Positions 56,256-63,205 of a DNA stretch of 64,000 nucleotides are shown in pieces. The notes under the pieces are model-generated. The model was given only the letters and a program-made list of their open reading frames with translations, was not told the origin of the DNA and did no database searches. The number at the start of each line of letters is the position of its first letter. The stretch's first letter is position 1. The stretch comes from Paractinoplanes atraurantiacus (lineage in GTDB: Bacteria > Actinomycetota > Actinomycetes > Mycobacteriales > Micromonosporaceae): NCBI RefSeq assembly GCF_900215205.1, contig NZ_OBDY01000002.1:19867-83866 (forward strand), given 5' to 3'. The translations under genes were made by a program, and so were the position numbers.

Positions 56256-56890
56256 TCCAGTACGTGCTTTTCGACCACGACGGTGTGCTGGTGGACACCG
56301 AGCACTGGTATTTCAAGGCCGGCGAACGCGCGCTGGCCGACATCGGTGTGGCCTTGGACAGGGATCGCTATCTGCGGGACATGGCCCAGGGGCTGGGCAC
56401 GTGGGCCCAGGCCCGCGCGGCCGGCGTCGACGAGCAGACCATCAGCCGGCAGCGCCGGGTCCGGGACGAGTACTACCAGGAGTATCTGCGGACGGAAGCC
56501 ATCGAGATCGACGGCGTCGAGGAGGTCCTGGCCGAGCTGTCCCGGCATGTCCGCATGGCCATTGTGACCACGGCCAAGCGGGCGGACTTCGACCTCATCC
56601 ACGAGAAGCGCCGGATCAGGCACTTCATGGAGTTCGTCCTCGTGCGGGAGGACTACGAGCTCAGCAAGCCCCACCCGGAGCCGTACCTGACCGCCTTGAA
56701 GCGCTTCGGCGCGACCAGGGAAGAGGCCCTGGTCGTGGAGGACTCGTCACGAGGCCTGCGCTCGGCCGTGGCGGCCGGCATCGACTGCGCCGTCGTCCAC
56801 AACGACTTCACCCGGTCGCAGGACTTCTCGCAGGCCACCTATCGCATCGACACCCTCCGCAACCTGCAAGAGATCATCGGAGTCGGTTGA
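56252..56890 (+). CDS. HAD-family phosphatase/phosphomutase-like hydrolase
   Basis: A 212-residue HAD hydrolase, subfamily IA. Motif I is FDHDGVLVDTE (the two catalytic Asp), motif II VTTAK, motif III Lys in SKPHPEPYLTALKRFG, and motif IV VVEDSSRG. It resembles beta-phosphoglucomutase-like enzymes, which fits its coupling (GTGA overlap) to the debranching-like gene, but the substrate is not fixed by sequence. Confidence 0.88.
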   Translation: MIQYVLFDHDGVLVDTEHWYFKAGERALADIGVALDRDRYLRDMAQGLGTWAQARAAGVDEQTISRQRRVRDEYYQEYLRTEAIEIDGVEEVLAELSRHVRMAIVTTAKRADFDLIHEKRRIRHFMEFVLVREDYELSKPHPEPYLTALKRFGATREEALVVEDSSRGLRSAVAAGIDCAVVHNDFTRSQDFSQATYRIDTLRNLQEIIGVG

Positions 56891-56915
56891 TGAGCCAGGG
56901 GACGTGCACGCTCGC

Positions 56916-57215
56916 TCAGTTGCCCGGGGAGAACTCGACTTCGTGGGTCGCCTTGACGATGTTGATCTCGTCGTAGTGCTGCAGGCGCTGTAGTCCCCAG
57001 TGACACATCTGGCGAGTCGGCGCATCGTCGACCTCAGCCAGTTGCTCCAGCTTCGTGTGGGTGGCGACGGGCTCGACATGGGCGGTGGTGGCGAACAGGT
57101 AGGCCAGGGCCCTTCCGGCTTCGCAACGACCCACGACCGCCAAGCCCGCCAACCGCGGCGTCGTCTCCCGCTCCACCCGAGCCACGGGCGTCACCCGCAA
57201 ACCACGCACGACCAA
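56916..57215 (-). CDS. Hypothetical small protein, helical
   Basis: A roughly 99-residue protein I cannot assign. The sequence has natural composition (GRALAYLFATTAHVEPVATH; HWGLQRLQHYDEINIVKATH), unlike a shadow frame, and resembles a small helix-turn-helix-like domain. The start is TTG 57215 or GTG 57209, with AGGGG just upstream. It lies in a region of gene debris, so it may itself be a remnant. It converges with the HAD gene. Confidence 0.5.
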   Translation of the reverse strand: MVVRGLRVTPVARVERETTPRLAGLAVVGRCEAGRALAYLFATTAHVEPVATHTKLEQLAEVDDAPTRQMCHWGLQRLQHYDEINIVKATHEVEFSPGN

Positions 57216-57235
57216 GTGACCCCTGCGGAGGAATC

Positions 57236-57328
57236 ATGACCATCAATCCCGTACCGACCCGCCCGCTGGTCAACGTCCTGGCCAGCTTCGACCCGCCCAG
57301 GGCAGGGCCGCACTCCTCTGCAAGCTGA
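57236..57328 (+). CDS. Possible 30-residue small ORF, maybe frameshifted
   Basis: ATG 57236 follows an excellent GGAGGAA site and opens a 30-codon frame (MTINPVPTRPLVNVLASFDP). Near 57300 a shift to another frame would continue into RAALLCKLTDEMRAAM-like sequence, so it may be the start of a broken longer gene. It diverges from the small gene at 57215. Confidence 0.35.
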   Translation: MTINPVPTRPLVNVLASFDPPRAGPHSSAS

Positions 57329-57348
57329 CCGACGAGATGCGGGCCGCG

Positions 57349-57380
57349 ATGAGGGCCCGGCCACATGGCCGGGCCCTCAT
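57349..57380. terminator. Perfect 14-bp palindromic stem-loop
   Basis: ATGAGGGCCCGGCC (57349-57362), loop ACAT, then its exact complement (57367-57380). There is no T-run on either strand. It stands between the small ORF and the minus-strand membrane fragment ending at 57397, so a bidirectional terminator-like role is plausible. Confidence 0.5.
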
Positions 57381-57396
57381 CATGTGCCTGCCGAAC

Positions 57397-57560
57397 TCAC
57401 ACGGCGCGCCGCCGGCGACGGCTGATCAGCCAGGCGACGGCTCCGGAGATCGCGCCCACGGCCAGGCCGGTGAAGAGGCTGCTGACCGTGATGGCGCCGC
57501 GCAGCAGCACGGACTCCCCGTCCCACAGGAGATTGTGGATCACGGCCAGGGCCAGCCCGC
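57397..57560 (-). pseudogene. C-terminal fragment of a small membrane protein
   Basis: A minus frame ends with natural membrane-protein sequence (ALAVIHNLLWDGESVLLRGA; VGAISGAVAWLISRRRRRAV) and a TGA at 57397. Upstream of about 57560 the frame becomes unnatural because a kinase fragment of the opposite strand begins there. About 50 residues with two membrane segments remain and no start codon is evident. Probably the tail of a deleted gene. Confidence 0.5.
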
Positions 57561-57570
57561 AGACGCCGCC

Positions 57571-57893
57571 GGTTATCCGGCGATCGGCGTCGCGGTGCCG
57601 GTGGCCGCCGCCCTCTTCTCGGCGGCCGAGGCCGGGCATCGCCGGTCGGCCGGCGCGGCCGCCGTCATCGCCCTGGGCGTCTCGGCGGTCTTCCGGATCC
57701 TCGAGGGGCAGAGCGAACGGTACGTCCTGCTCTACGACATGGTGGGGCACGTCGCGCTGGCCGTCACCGCCATCGCGCTGGGCGAGCTGGTGCGGGCCCG
57801 GCGCCGCATCCACGAGCTGACCGAACGGCCCTGGGCGGCACCCTGACCGCCGGCTGGCGCGTCGAAGCGTCGATCCCCCGGGAGGCGCCATGA
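57571..57893 (+). pseudogene. Collapsed sensor histidine kinase: ends kept, catalytic core lost
   Basis: The first part (57571-57830) is the membrane end of a NarL-type kinase: GVAVPVAAALFSAAEAGHRR, VSAVFRILEGQSERYVLLYD, and the linker ELVRARRRIHELTER. It then jumps, with a frame change, to the typical kinase C-terminus GGTLTAGWRVEASIPREAP, whose TGA overlaps the ATG of the response regulator (57890). The HisKA and HATPase domains, about 200 residues, are gone, and the N-terminal start is missing. The preserved ATGA overlap shows that an intact kinase-regulator pair once stood here. Confidence 0.75.
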
Positions 57894-58435
57894 CGCGGGT
57901 GGTCCTCGCCGACGACCAGGCGATCATCCGGGCCGGGCTGACCGTGCTGCTCCAGGGCGGCGACGGCGAGCCGATCACCGTGGTCGGTGAGGCTTCCGAC
58001 GGGGCTCAGGTGGTGGGGCTGACCCGCCGTACACGACCGGATGTGGTTCTGATGGACGTGCGGATGCCGGGCGTCGGCGGGGTGGCCGCCACCCGGGCCC
58101 TGCGCGCGGATCCCGGATGCGCCGGCGTGGCCGTGCTGATGCTGACCACGTTCGACACCGACGCCGAGGTGCTGGGCGCCATGCGCGCGGCCGCCGACGC
58201 GCCCGTCCCGCCGGCGCCCGACCCGAGGCTGACCCGGCTCAGCCACCGGGAGCGTCAGGTGCTGGTCGCGGTGGCCGAGGGCGGCGACAACGCCGAGGTC
58301 GCCCGGGAGATGAAGTTGAGTCCCGACACCGTACGGACCTACGTGAGCCGCATCCTGGCCAAGGTGGGAGCGTCGAGCCGGGCCCAGCTGGTGGCGATCG
58401 CCCATCGCAGCGGCCTCATGGACCGTCGCTCCTAG
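57890..58435 (+). CDS. NarL-type response regulator with shortened receiver domain
   Basis: A 181-residue protein, about 40 shorter than the intact paralogue at 45111. The acid pair (ADDQ), the phospho-Asp (PDVVLMDVRMPGVGGVAATR) and Thr (LMLTTFD) are present, but after LGAMRAAA the sequence goes straight to DAPVPPAPDPRLTRLS, skipping the block with the conserved Lys and alpha-5 dimer face. The LuxR helix-turn-helix (LSHRERQVLVAVAEGGDNAE; SPDTVRTYVSRILAKVGASS) is intact. The loss is in frame. The protein may still bind DNA but should not respond to phosphorylation; its kinase is also broken. Confidence 0.8.
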   Translation: MTRVVLADDQAIIRAGLTVLLQGGDGEPITVVGEASDGAQVVGLTRRTRPDVVLMDVRMPGVGGVAATRALRADPGCAGVAVLMLTTFDTDAEVLGAMRAAADAPVPPAPDPRLTRLSHRERQVLVAVAEGGDNAEVAREMKLSPDTVRTYVSRILAKVGASSRAQLVAIAHRSGLMDRRS

Positions 58436-58623
58436 ACAGCCGGCACCGCTCGCTCAGCCGGCGCGGGCTCGCTGTGCGAGGCGCTCACGGGGGAGTGGTC
58501 CTCGGCGCACAGGGGGCAGAGGCGGGTCACGCCGTGGCGGTCGCAGTATTCGTTCGTCTTCTTGAAGGCCAGCAGGCCGGACAGGAAACCCACCAGCAGC
58601 GCGACGACTATGCCGAGGATCAT
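58432..58623 (-). CDS. Small membrane protein with Cys motif
   Basis: A 63-residue protein with one N-terminal membrane segment (MILGIVVALLVGFLSGLLAF) and a CDRHGVTRLCPLC segment with three cysteines, possibly a zinc site. The ATG follows GAGAGGAGAG. Similar short proteins are common in actinobacteria; function unknown. Its TAG overlaps the stop of the convergent response regulator (CTAG). Confidence 0.7.
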   Translation of the reverse strand: MILGIVVALLVGFLSGLLAFKKTNEYCDRHGVTRLCPLCAEDHSPVSASHSEPAPAERAVPAV

Positions 58624-58691
58624 GGGACTCTCCTCTCGTGCTTTCCCGTCACACGTCGCGGGGGCGCCCGGCGGTTCATAGGATCATCCGC

Positions 58692-59522
58692 ATGGATTTC
58701 GGTGTCGGTTACTTTCCCACCCATGACGGCGTTCGGCCCGGTGAGATCGCGCGGCGGGTCGAGGAGCGCGGGCATGCCGCCCTCTACTTCGCGGAGCACA
58801 CGCATATTCCGGCCAGCCGTGAGACCCCGTGGCCCGGTGGTGACGTGCTGCCGCAGAAGTACTCGCACACGTACGACCTCTTCGTCGCTCTGACCGCCGC
58901 GGCCGAGGCGACCAGCCGGCTGCGGATCGGCGCCGGGGTGTGCCTGGTCATCGAGCGGGATCCGATCACCACGGCCAAGGAGGTGGCCAGCGTCGACCAT
59001 CTCAGCGGCGGGCGGCTCGACTTCGGGGTGGGCATCGGGTGGAACCGCGAGGAGATGCGCAACCACGGCACCGATCCGCGGACGCGGGTGCGGCTGTTCG
59101 GTGAGCGGATCAAGGCGATGAAGGAGATCTGGACGCGGGAGGAGGCGAGCTTCCACGGCGAGTTCGTCAACTTCGACCGCATCTGGTCGTGGCCGAAGCC
59201 GGCCCAGAAGCCGAACCCGCCGGTGCTCATCGGCGGCGGCGGCGAGAGTGTGGTCGATCGGGTGCTGGAGTACGGGGACGGGTGGTTCCCGCAGTGGCGC
59301 GACGACAACATCGCGGCGCGGGTGGCCGAGTTGCGGGCCAAGGCCGACCGCTACCTGCAGATTCAGATGTTGAGCGTGCCGCCGGACCCGAAGGCGCTGG
59401 AGAAGTGCGCCGAGGCCGGGGTGGAGCGGGCGTCGGTGTGGCTGCCGTCGGGGCCGTGGAGTGTCGTCGAGCCGGCCCTGGAGAAGTGGGAGAAGGCGAT
59501 CGGGGAGCTGGTCGGGCGGTGA
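58692..59522 (+). CDS. LLM-class F420-dependent oxidoreductase
   Basis: A 276-residue luciferase-like TIM-barrel enzyme of the F420-dependent type. Signatures are FGVGYFPTHDGVRPGEIARR, LRIGAGVCLVIERDPITTAK, SVDHLSGGRLDFGVGIGWNR and PPVLIGGGGESVVDRVLEYG. Length is normal. ATG 58692 gives the family start MDFGVGYFP; the ribosome site is weak. Coupled by GTGA to a PPOX-fold F420 protein, suggesting linked redox steps; substrate unknown. Confidence 0.93.
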   Translation: MDFGVGYFPTHDGVRPGEIARRVEERGHAALYFAEHTHIPASRETPWPGGDVLPQKYSHTYDLFVALTAAAEATSRLRIGAGVCLVIERDPITTAKEVASVDHLSGGRLDFGVGIGWNREEMRNHGTDPRTRVRLFGERIKAMKEIWTREEASFHGEFVNFDRIWSWPKPAQKPNPPVLIGGGGESVVDRVLEYGDGWFPQWRDDNIAARVAELRAKADRYLQIQMLSVPPDPKALEKCAEAGVERASVWLPSGPWSVVEPALEKWEKAIGELVGR

Positions 59523-59923
59523 CGCCGGCCGAGCGGTTCGCCGCGCAGCCGGTGGCCCGCCTGGCCACGGTCGGCGCGGACGGGGCGCCGCATCTCGTGC
59601 CGATCGTGTTCGCCCTGGTCGGCGACGTGATCGTCTCGGCCGTGGACGGCAAGCCGAAGCGGAGCCGGGCCCTCAAGCGGCTGGCCAACATCGCCGCCGA
59701 GCCGCGCGTCAGCGTCCTGGCCGACCATTACGAGAACGACTGGCAAAACCTTTGGTGGGTACGCGCGGACGGCGTGGCCCGCGTCCGCGACGACGCCCCC
59801 GCCGGGCTGCCGCAGCTGGTCGCGAAGTACGCGCAGTATCAGACGGCCGTACCCGAGGGTCCTTATATCGAGATCACGGTGGAGAAGTGGTCAGTGTGGG
59901 ATCCCGCTCGCTATGGCGCGTAG
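59519..59923 (+). CDS. PPOX-class F420-dependent oxidoreductase
   Basis: A 134-residue split-barrel flavin/F420 protein. Key segments are PVARLATVGADGAPHLVPIV, KPKRSRALKRLANIAAEPRV and HYENDWQNLWWVRADGVARV, matching the actinobacterial TIGR03668-type subgroup as I remember it. The GTG start overlaps the LLM enzyme stop. Its last 33 bases overlap the 3' end of the convergent sigma factor gene. Confidence 0.9.
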   Translation: MTPAERFAAQPVARLATVGADGAPHLVPIVFALVGDVIVSAVDGKPKRSRALKRLANIAAEPRVSVLADHYENDWQNLWWVRADGVARVRDDAPAGLPQLVAKYAQYQTAVPEGPYIEITVEKWSVWDPARYGA

Positions 59924-60760
59924 TTTGTCGGGGTTTGCGACGTTGTGGATGTCGACGATGCGGCCGGTGGCGTCGTAAGAGAAGGTGAGGGTGGAGATCA
60001 CGCGGCCGGCGCCGGTGAAGACCAGGCCGAAACCGCCGTTGACCTCGGCCACGGCCACGCTCATCTCGGCCGGGGTGACGCCCTCGTAGGTGGTCTGGGC
60101 CACCGCCGCCAGCCAGGTCGCCACCTTCGGCGCGCCCAGCACCGGGCGCAGGGCCTGGCGCACCTTGCCGCCGCCGTCGGTCCAGAGCGTCACGTCCGGC
60201 GCCAGCAACTCCATCAGCGTGTTGATGTCGCCGCCCGCGGCCGCGGCCAGGAACCGGTCGGTGACGTCGCGCTGCCGGGCCCGGTCCGTCTCGAATCGGG
60301 GCCGCCGGGCCTGCACGTGTTCGCGGGCCCGGTGCGCGGCCTGGCGTACGGCCGCCTCCGAACGCTCCACCGCCGCCGCGATCTCGGCGTAGCCGAAGTC
60401 GAAGACCTCGCGCAGCACGAACACCGCCCGTTCGAGCGGGCTCAGCGATTCCAGCACCACCAGCATCGCCATCGACACCGAGTCGGCGTCGGCCGTCTCC
60501 GCCGTGGTCAGGATCGGCTCCGTGAGCCACGGGCCCACGTACGTCTCCCGCCGGCGCCGGGTCGAGCGCAGGTGGTCCATCGCGACGTTGGTGACGATGC
60601 GGGTCAGATAGGCCTTGGGGTCGCTGACGTCCGAGCGGTCCGCGGCCGACCACCGCAGCCAGGCGTCCTGCACCGCGTCCTCGGCGTCGGAGGCCGAGCC
60701 GAGGATGCGGTAGGCGACCGCGAACAGCAGGTTGCGGTAGTCGTCGGAGGCGCTGGTCAC
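59891..60760 (-). CDS. SigJ-type sigma factor with C-terminal SnoaL-like domain
   Basis: A 289-residue ECF41/SigJ-type sigma factor. Region 2 is near residues 8-75 (LLFAVAYRILGSASDAEDAV; AYLTRIVTNVAMDHLRST). Region 4 is near 105-160 (LSPLERAVFVLREVFDFGYA; AVERSEAAVRQAAHRARE). A C-terminal NTF2-like domain (about 170-280; FLAAAAGGDINTLMELLAPD) autoregulates such factors without a separate anti-sigma. The GTG start overlaps the preceding gene's stop. Factors of this group usually sit with a small oxidoreductase gene, here the broken FAD enzyme. Confidence 0.92.
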   Translation of the reverse strand: MTSASDDYRNLLFAVAYRILGSASDAEDAVQDAWLRWSAADRSDVSDPKAYLTRIVTNVAMDHLRSTRRRRETYVGPWLTEPILTTAETADADSVSMAMLVVLESLSPLERAVFVLREVFDFGYAEIAAAVERSEAAVRQAAHRAREHVQARRPRFETDRARQRDVTDRFLAAAAGGDINTLMELLAPDVTLWTDGGGKVRQALRPVLGAPKVATWLAAVAQTTYEGVTPAEMSVAVAEVNGGFGLVFTGAGRVISTLTFSYDATGRIVDIHNVANPDKLRAIASGIPH

Positions 60761-61608
60761 CGGGTGTACCGCCCGCCGTACGTCCAGAACGACGCCGACC
60801 GGGGCAGGCGCAGCATGCGGCGGAAGGTGGGCCAGGGGCTCGCGGTCACCGTCTCCTTGTACCGGACGGCCGCCCGCCCGGCCAGGTATGTCCGGCGCGG
60901 GCTGTCGTCGGGGCGGGTGAACTGGACGACCGCGTCGCCCGGCCGAGGCTGACCGGCATGTGGAAGTAGCCGAACCGGAACCGCTTGGGCTGCTTGCCGT
61001 CGAGCTCGCGGGCGATCGACATGGCCGCGTGCACGCCGGTCGGCATGCCGCCCTGGCAGGTGCCGTGCATGACCCCGTAGCGCTGCCGGATGTGGGCGGC
61101 GTCGCCGACCGCGTAGACATGCGGGTGCGAGATTGAGCGCAGGCTCTCGTCGGTGACGATGCGCCCGCGGTCGTCGACGGTGAAGCCGGCCTGGGCGGCG
61201 AGGGGAGAGGCCTGCACGCCGGCTCCCGGACAGGCGTTTCGCCAGCGCTTGCGTCTCGGTCCAGCTGTTGAGGGTGTACGTGTGATCGGGCGCGGCCACC
61301 GCGGAGCCGAGCGCGAAGACGAGCCGGTCGTAGGGGAGGGGCTCACCGTCGACGTACGCGACGCCGTCGCCCAGGCCGGTCACCCGGCCCCGGACGAACC
61401 GGACGCGGGTGTCCTTCAGCAGTTCGGGGATGCTCAGCTCGGCGGTCGTGCGGCCGGCCGCGGTCATGTGCAGGCGGAGGCGCTCGGTGAACCGCTCCTC
61501 GGCGTTGACCAGCGTGATCGTCACGTCGTCGCGGCGGCGCAGGCGGCCCGCCAGGTTGGTGGTCGCGGCCAGGCCGGCGTATCCGGCACCCAGAATCAAG
61601 ATGTTCAT
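60757..61608 (-). pseudogene. Broken NAD(P)/FAD-dependent oxidoreductase
   Basis: The N-terminal FAD domain is intact (MNILILGAGYAGLAATTNLA; LVNAEERFTERLRLH) up to about 61240. The NADH-binding middle domain with its second GxGxxG is missing. The sequence resumes in another frame with GFTVDDRGRIVTDESLRSIS and HPHVYAVGDAAHIRQRYGVM up to about 60945, then returns to the first frame for VVQFTRPDDSPRRTYLAGRA and the C-terminus. So there is one internal deletion of about 100 codons plus a compensating frameshift. It should be inactive. The stop overlaps the SigJ start, keeping the usual pairing. Confidence 0.82.
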
Positions 61609-61644
61609 GCCCGCGAGACGTAAGCAGCCCTCGCGGTTGTGACA

Positions 61645-62247
61645 TCAGTCGCCGGACAGATCTCGCCGGATGCTCCAGATCGCGCCGGCCATGGCCAGGA
61701 CGGTCCAGAGGGTGAACTTGAGCAGACCTTCCGGCTTGCCGCCGGCCGCGTCGAGGAACGAGGTGAACGGCCACGGGTCCTTGAGCTGGCCGAGCAGGCC
61801 CTCGACGAAGGTGATGAAGCTGATGTAACCGACGAAGAGCCAGAGCGGCCGGCGTACGAGGGTCGCGTTGGCCACGCCGAACAGGGCGATCATCGGGACG
61901 GCGATCAGGGTGCCGGTGAACTGCTTCGACTCCTGGCCGCCGATGAAGGTGAAGCCGCTGATCACGGCGAGCGCCACCGCGATCAGCACCGCGGCCACGC
62001 ATTGGCCGGCCAGCACGGCCAGCCGGCGCGGCCGGCCCAGGAAGAGCAGCACGGCGGTCCGGTGCTGATAGTGGGCCGAGGTGGTGACCACGGCGATGCC
62101 GAAGGCGCCGAGCCCGGCGAACAGCGACCAGAAGTCGGCGCTGAGGAAGCCGAACACCATGGCCAGGGCGATGGTGCCGGCCAGCGACACCCAGCTGGAG
62201 CGGATGGACAGCGTCCGGTAGAGCTCGCTGCGGATCACGGCGATCAT
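61645..62247 (-). CDS. ABC transporter permease (ABC-2-like)
   Basis: A 200-residue membrane protein with about six hydrophobic segments. Near its start is MIAVIRSELYRTLSIRSSWV, and later HYQHRTAVLLFLGRPRRLAV, VANATLVRRPLWLFVGYISF and WSIRRDLSGD, as in actinobacterial export permeases. ATG 62247 overlaps the ATPase stop (ATGA). With the ATPase it makes a drug- or lipid-type exporter; substrate unknown. Confidence 0.87.
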   Translation of the reverse strand: MIAVIRSELYRTLSIRSSWVSLAGTIALAMVFGFLSADFWSLFAGLGAFGIAVVTTSAHYQHRTAVLLFLGRPRRLAVLAGQCVAAVLIAVALAVISGFTFIGGQESKQFTGTLIAVPMIALFGVANATLVRRPLWLFVGYISFITFVEGLLGQLKDPWPFTSFLDAAGGKPEGLLKFTLWTVLAMAGAIWSIRRDLSGD

Positions 62248-63125
62248 TCGGCGCTCCCCGCCAGTTGGAAGAAGAGCTGTTCCAGCGTCGGGGTGTCGAC
62301 GGTGAGCTCGTAGAGCGGCTGCCGGACCTCGTACGCGATCTCGCCGGCGTCCTCCGGCGTCAGCCCGGTCACGAAAAGCACCTGCCCATCGGTGGTCACT
62401 CCGGCCCCGGCCTGCTCGAAGGCGGCCCACAGCGCGTGCGGGTCACGGCCGCGGACCCGCAGCCGCAGCGCCTGGCGGCCGGTCAGCGCCTCGAGAGGCT
62501 CGGCCAGGCGGACCCGGCCGTCCGCGATGATCACCACGTCGTCGACCAGCTGCTCCAGCTCGCCGAGCAGGTGGCTGGAGATGAGCACGGTCCCGCCGGC
62601 CGCGGCGTGGCCGCGCAGCAGCCCGCGCAGCCAGGCCATGCCGGACGGGTCGAGGCCGTTGGCCGGCTCGTCCAGGACGAGAACGGATGGCTCGCCCAGC
62701 ATCGCGGTCGCCACGGCCAGGCGCTGCCGCATGCCGAGGGAATAGTCGCCGGTCCGTTTGCTCCCGGCATCGGCCAGTCCGACGTACTCCAGAAGCTCGT
62801 CGACCCGCCCGGAGCTCGCGCCGCAGAGGAAAGCCTGAGTGCGCAGATGGCCGCGCCCGGTCTGGCCGGGATGGCTGAGTCCCTGCTCGAGGACAGCGCC
62901 GACCTGCCGCAACGGCTGGTCGAGGTCGCGGTAGCGGCGCCCGTTGACCAGGGCCCGGCCCGAGGTCGCGCGGCTCAGGCCGAGCAGCACGCGCAGGGTG
63001 GTGGTCTTGCCCGACCCGTTCATCCCGAGGAAACCGGTGACCCGGCCCGGCGAGGCGGTGAACGTGACGTCCTTGACGGCGTCGACGCCGCCGTAGGTCT
63101 TCGTCAATTCCCGTATCTCGATCAT
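62244..63125 (-). CDS. ABC transporter ATPase
   Basis: A 293-residue DRA-type ABC ATPase. Walker A is LGMNGSGKTTTLRV, the signature YSLGMRQRLAVATAM, Walker B VLVLDEPANGLDPSG, and the switch His is in LISSHLLGELEQ. The 80-residue C-terminal extension is typical of export ATPases. ATG 63125. Translationally coupled to the permease. Confidence 0.95.
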   Translation of the reverse strand: MIEIRELTKTYGGVDAVKDVTFTASPGRVTGFLGMNGSGKTTTLRVLLGLSRATSGRALVNGRRYRDLDQPLRQVGAVLEQGLSHPGQTGRGHLRTQAFLCGASSGRVDELLEYVGLADAGSKRTGDYSLGMRQRLAVATAMLGEPSVLVLDEPANGLDPSGMAWLRGLLRGHAAAGGTVLISSHLLGELEQLVDDVVIIADGRVRLAEPLEALTGRQALRLRVRGRDPHALWAAFEQAGAGVTTDGQVLFVTGLTPEDAGEIAYEVRQPLYELTVDTPTLEQLFFQLAGSAE

Positions 63126-63205
63126 CGACCGGGATTATCGCCGCCCCGGTCAAATGAGTACGCGAACTCATCACCGGCGGGCCGTCGGCGACGAGGATCG
63201 ACGGC

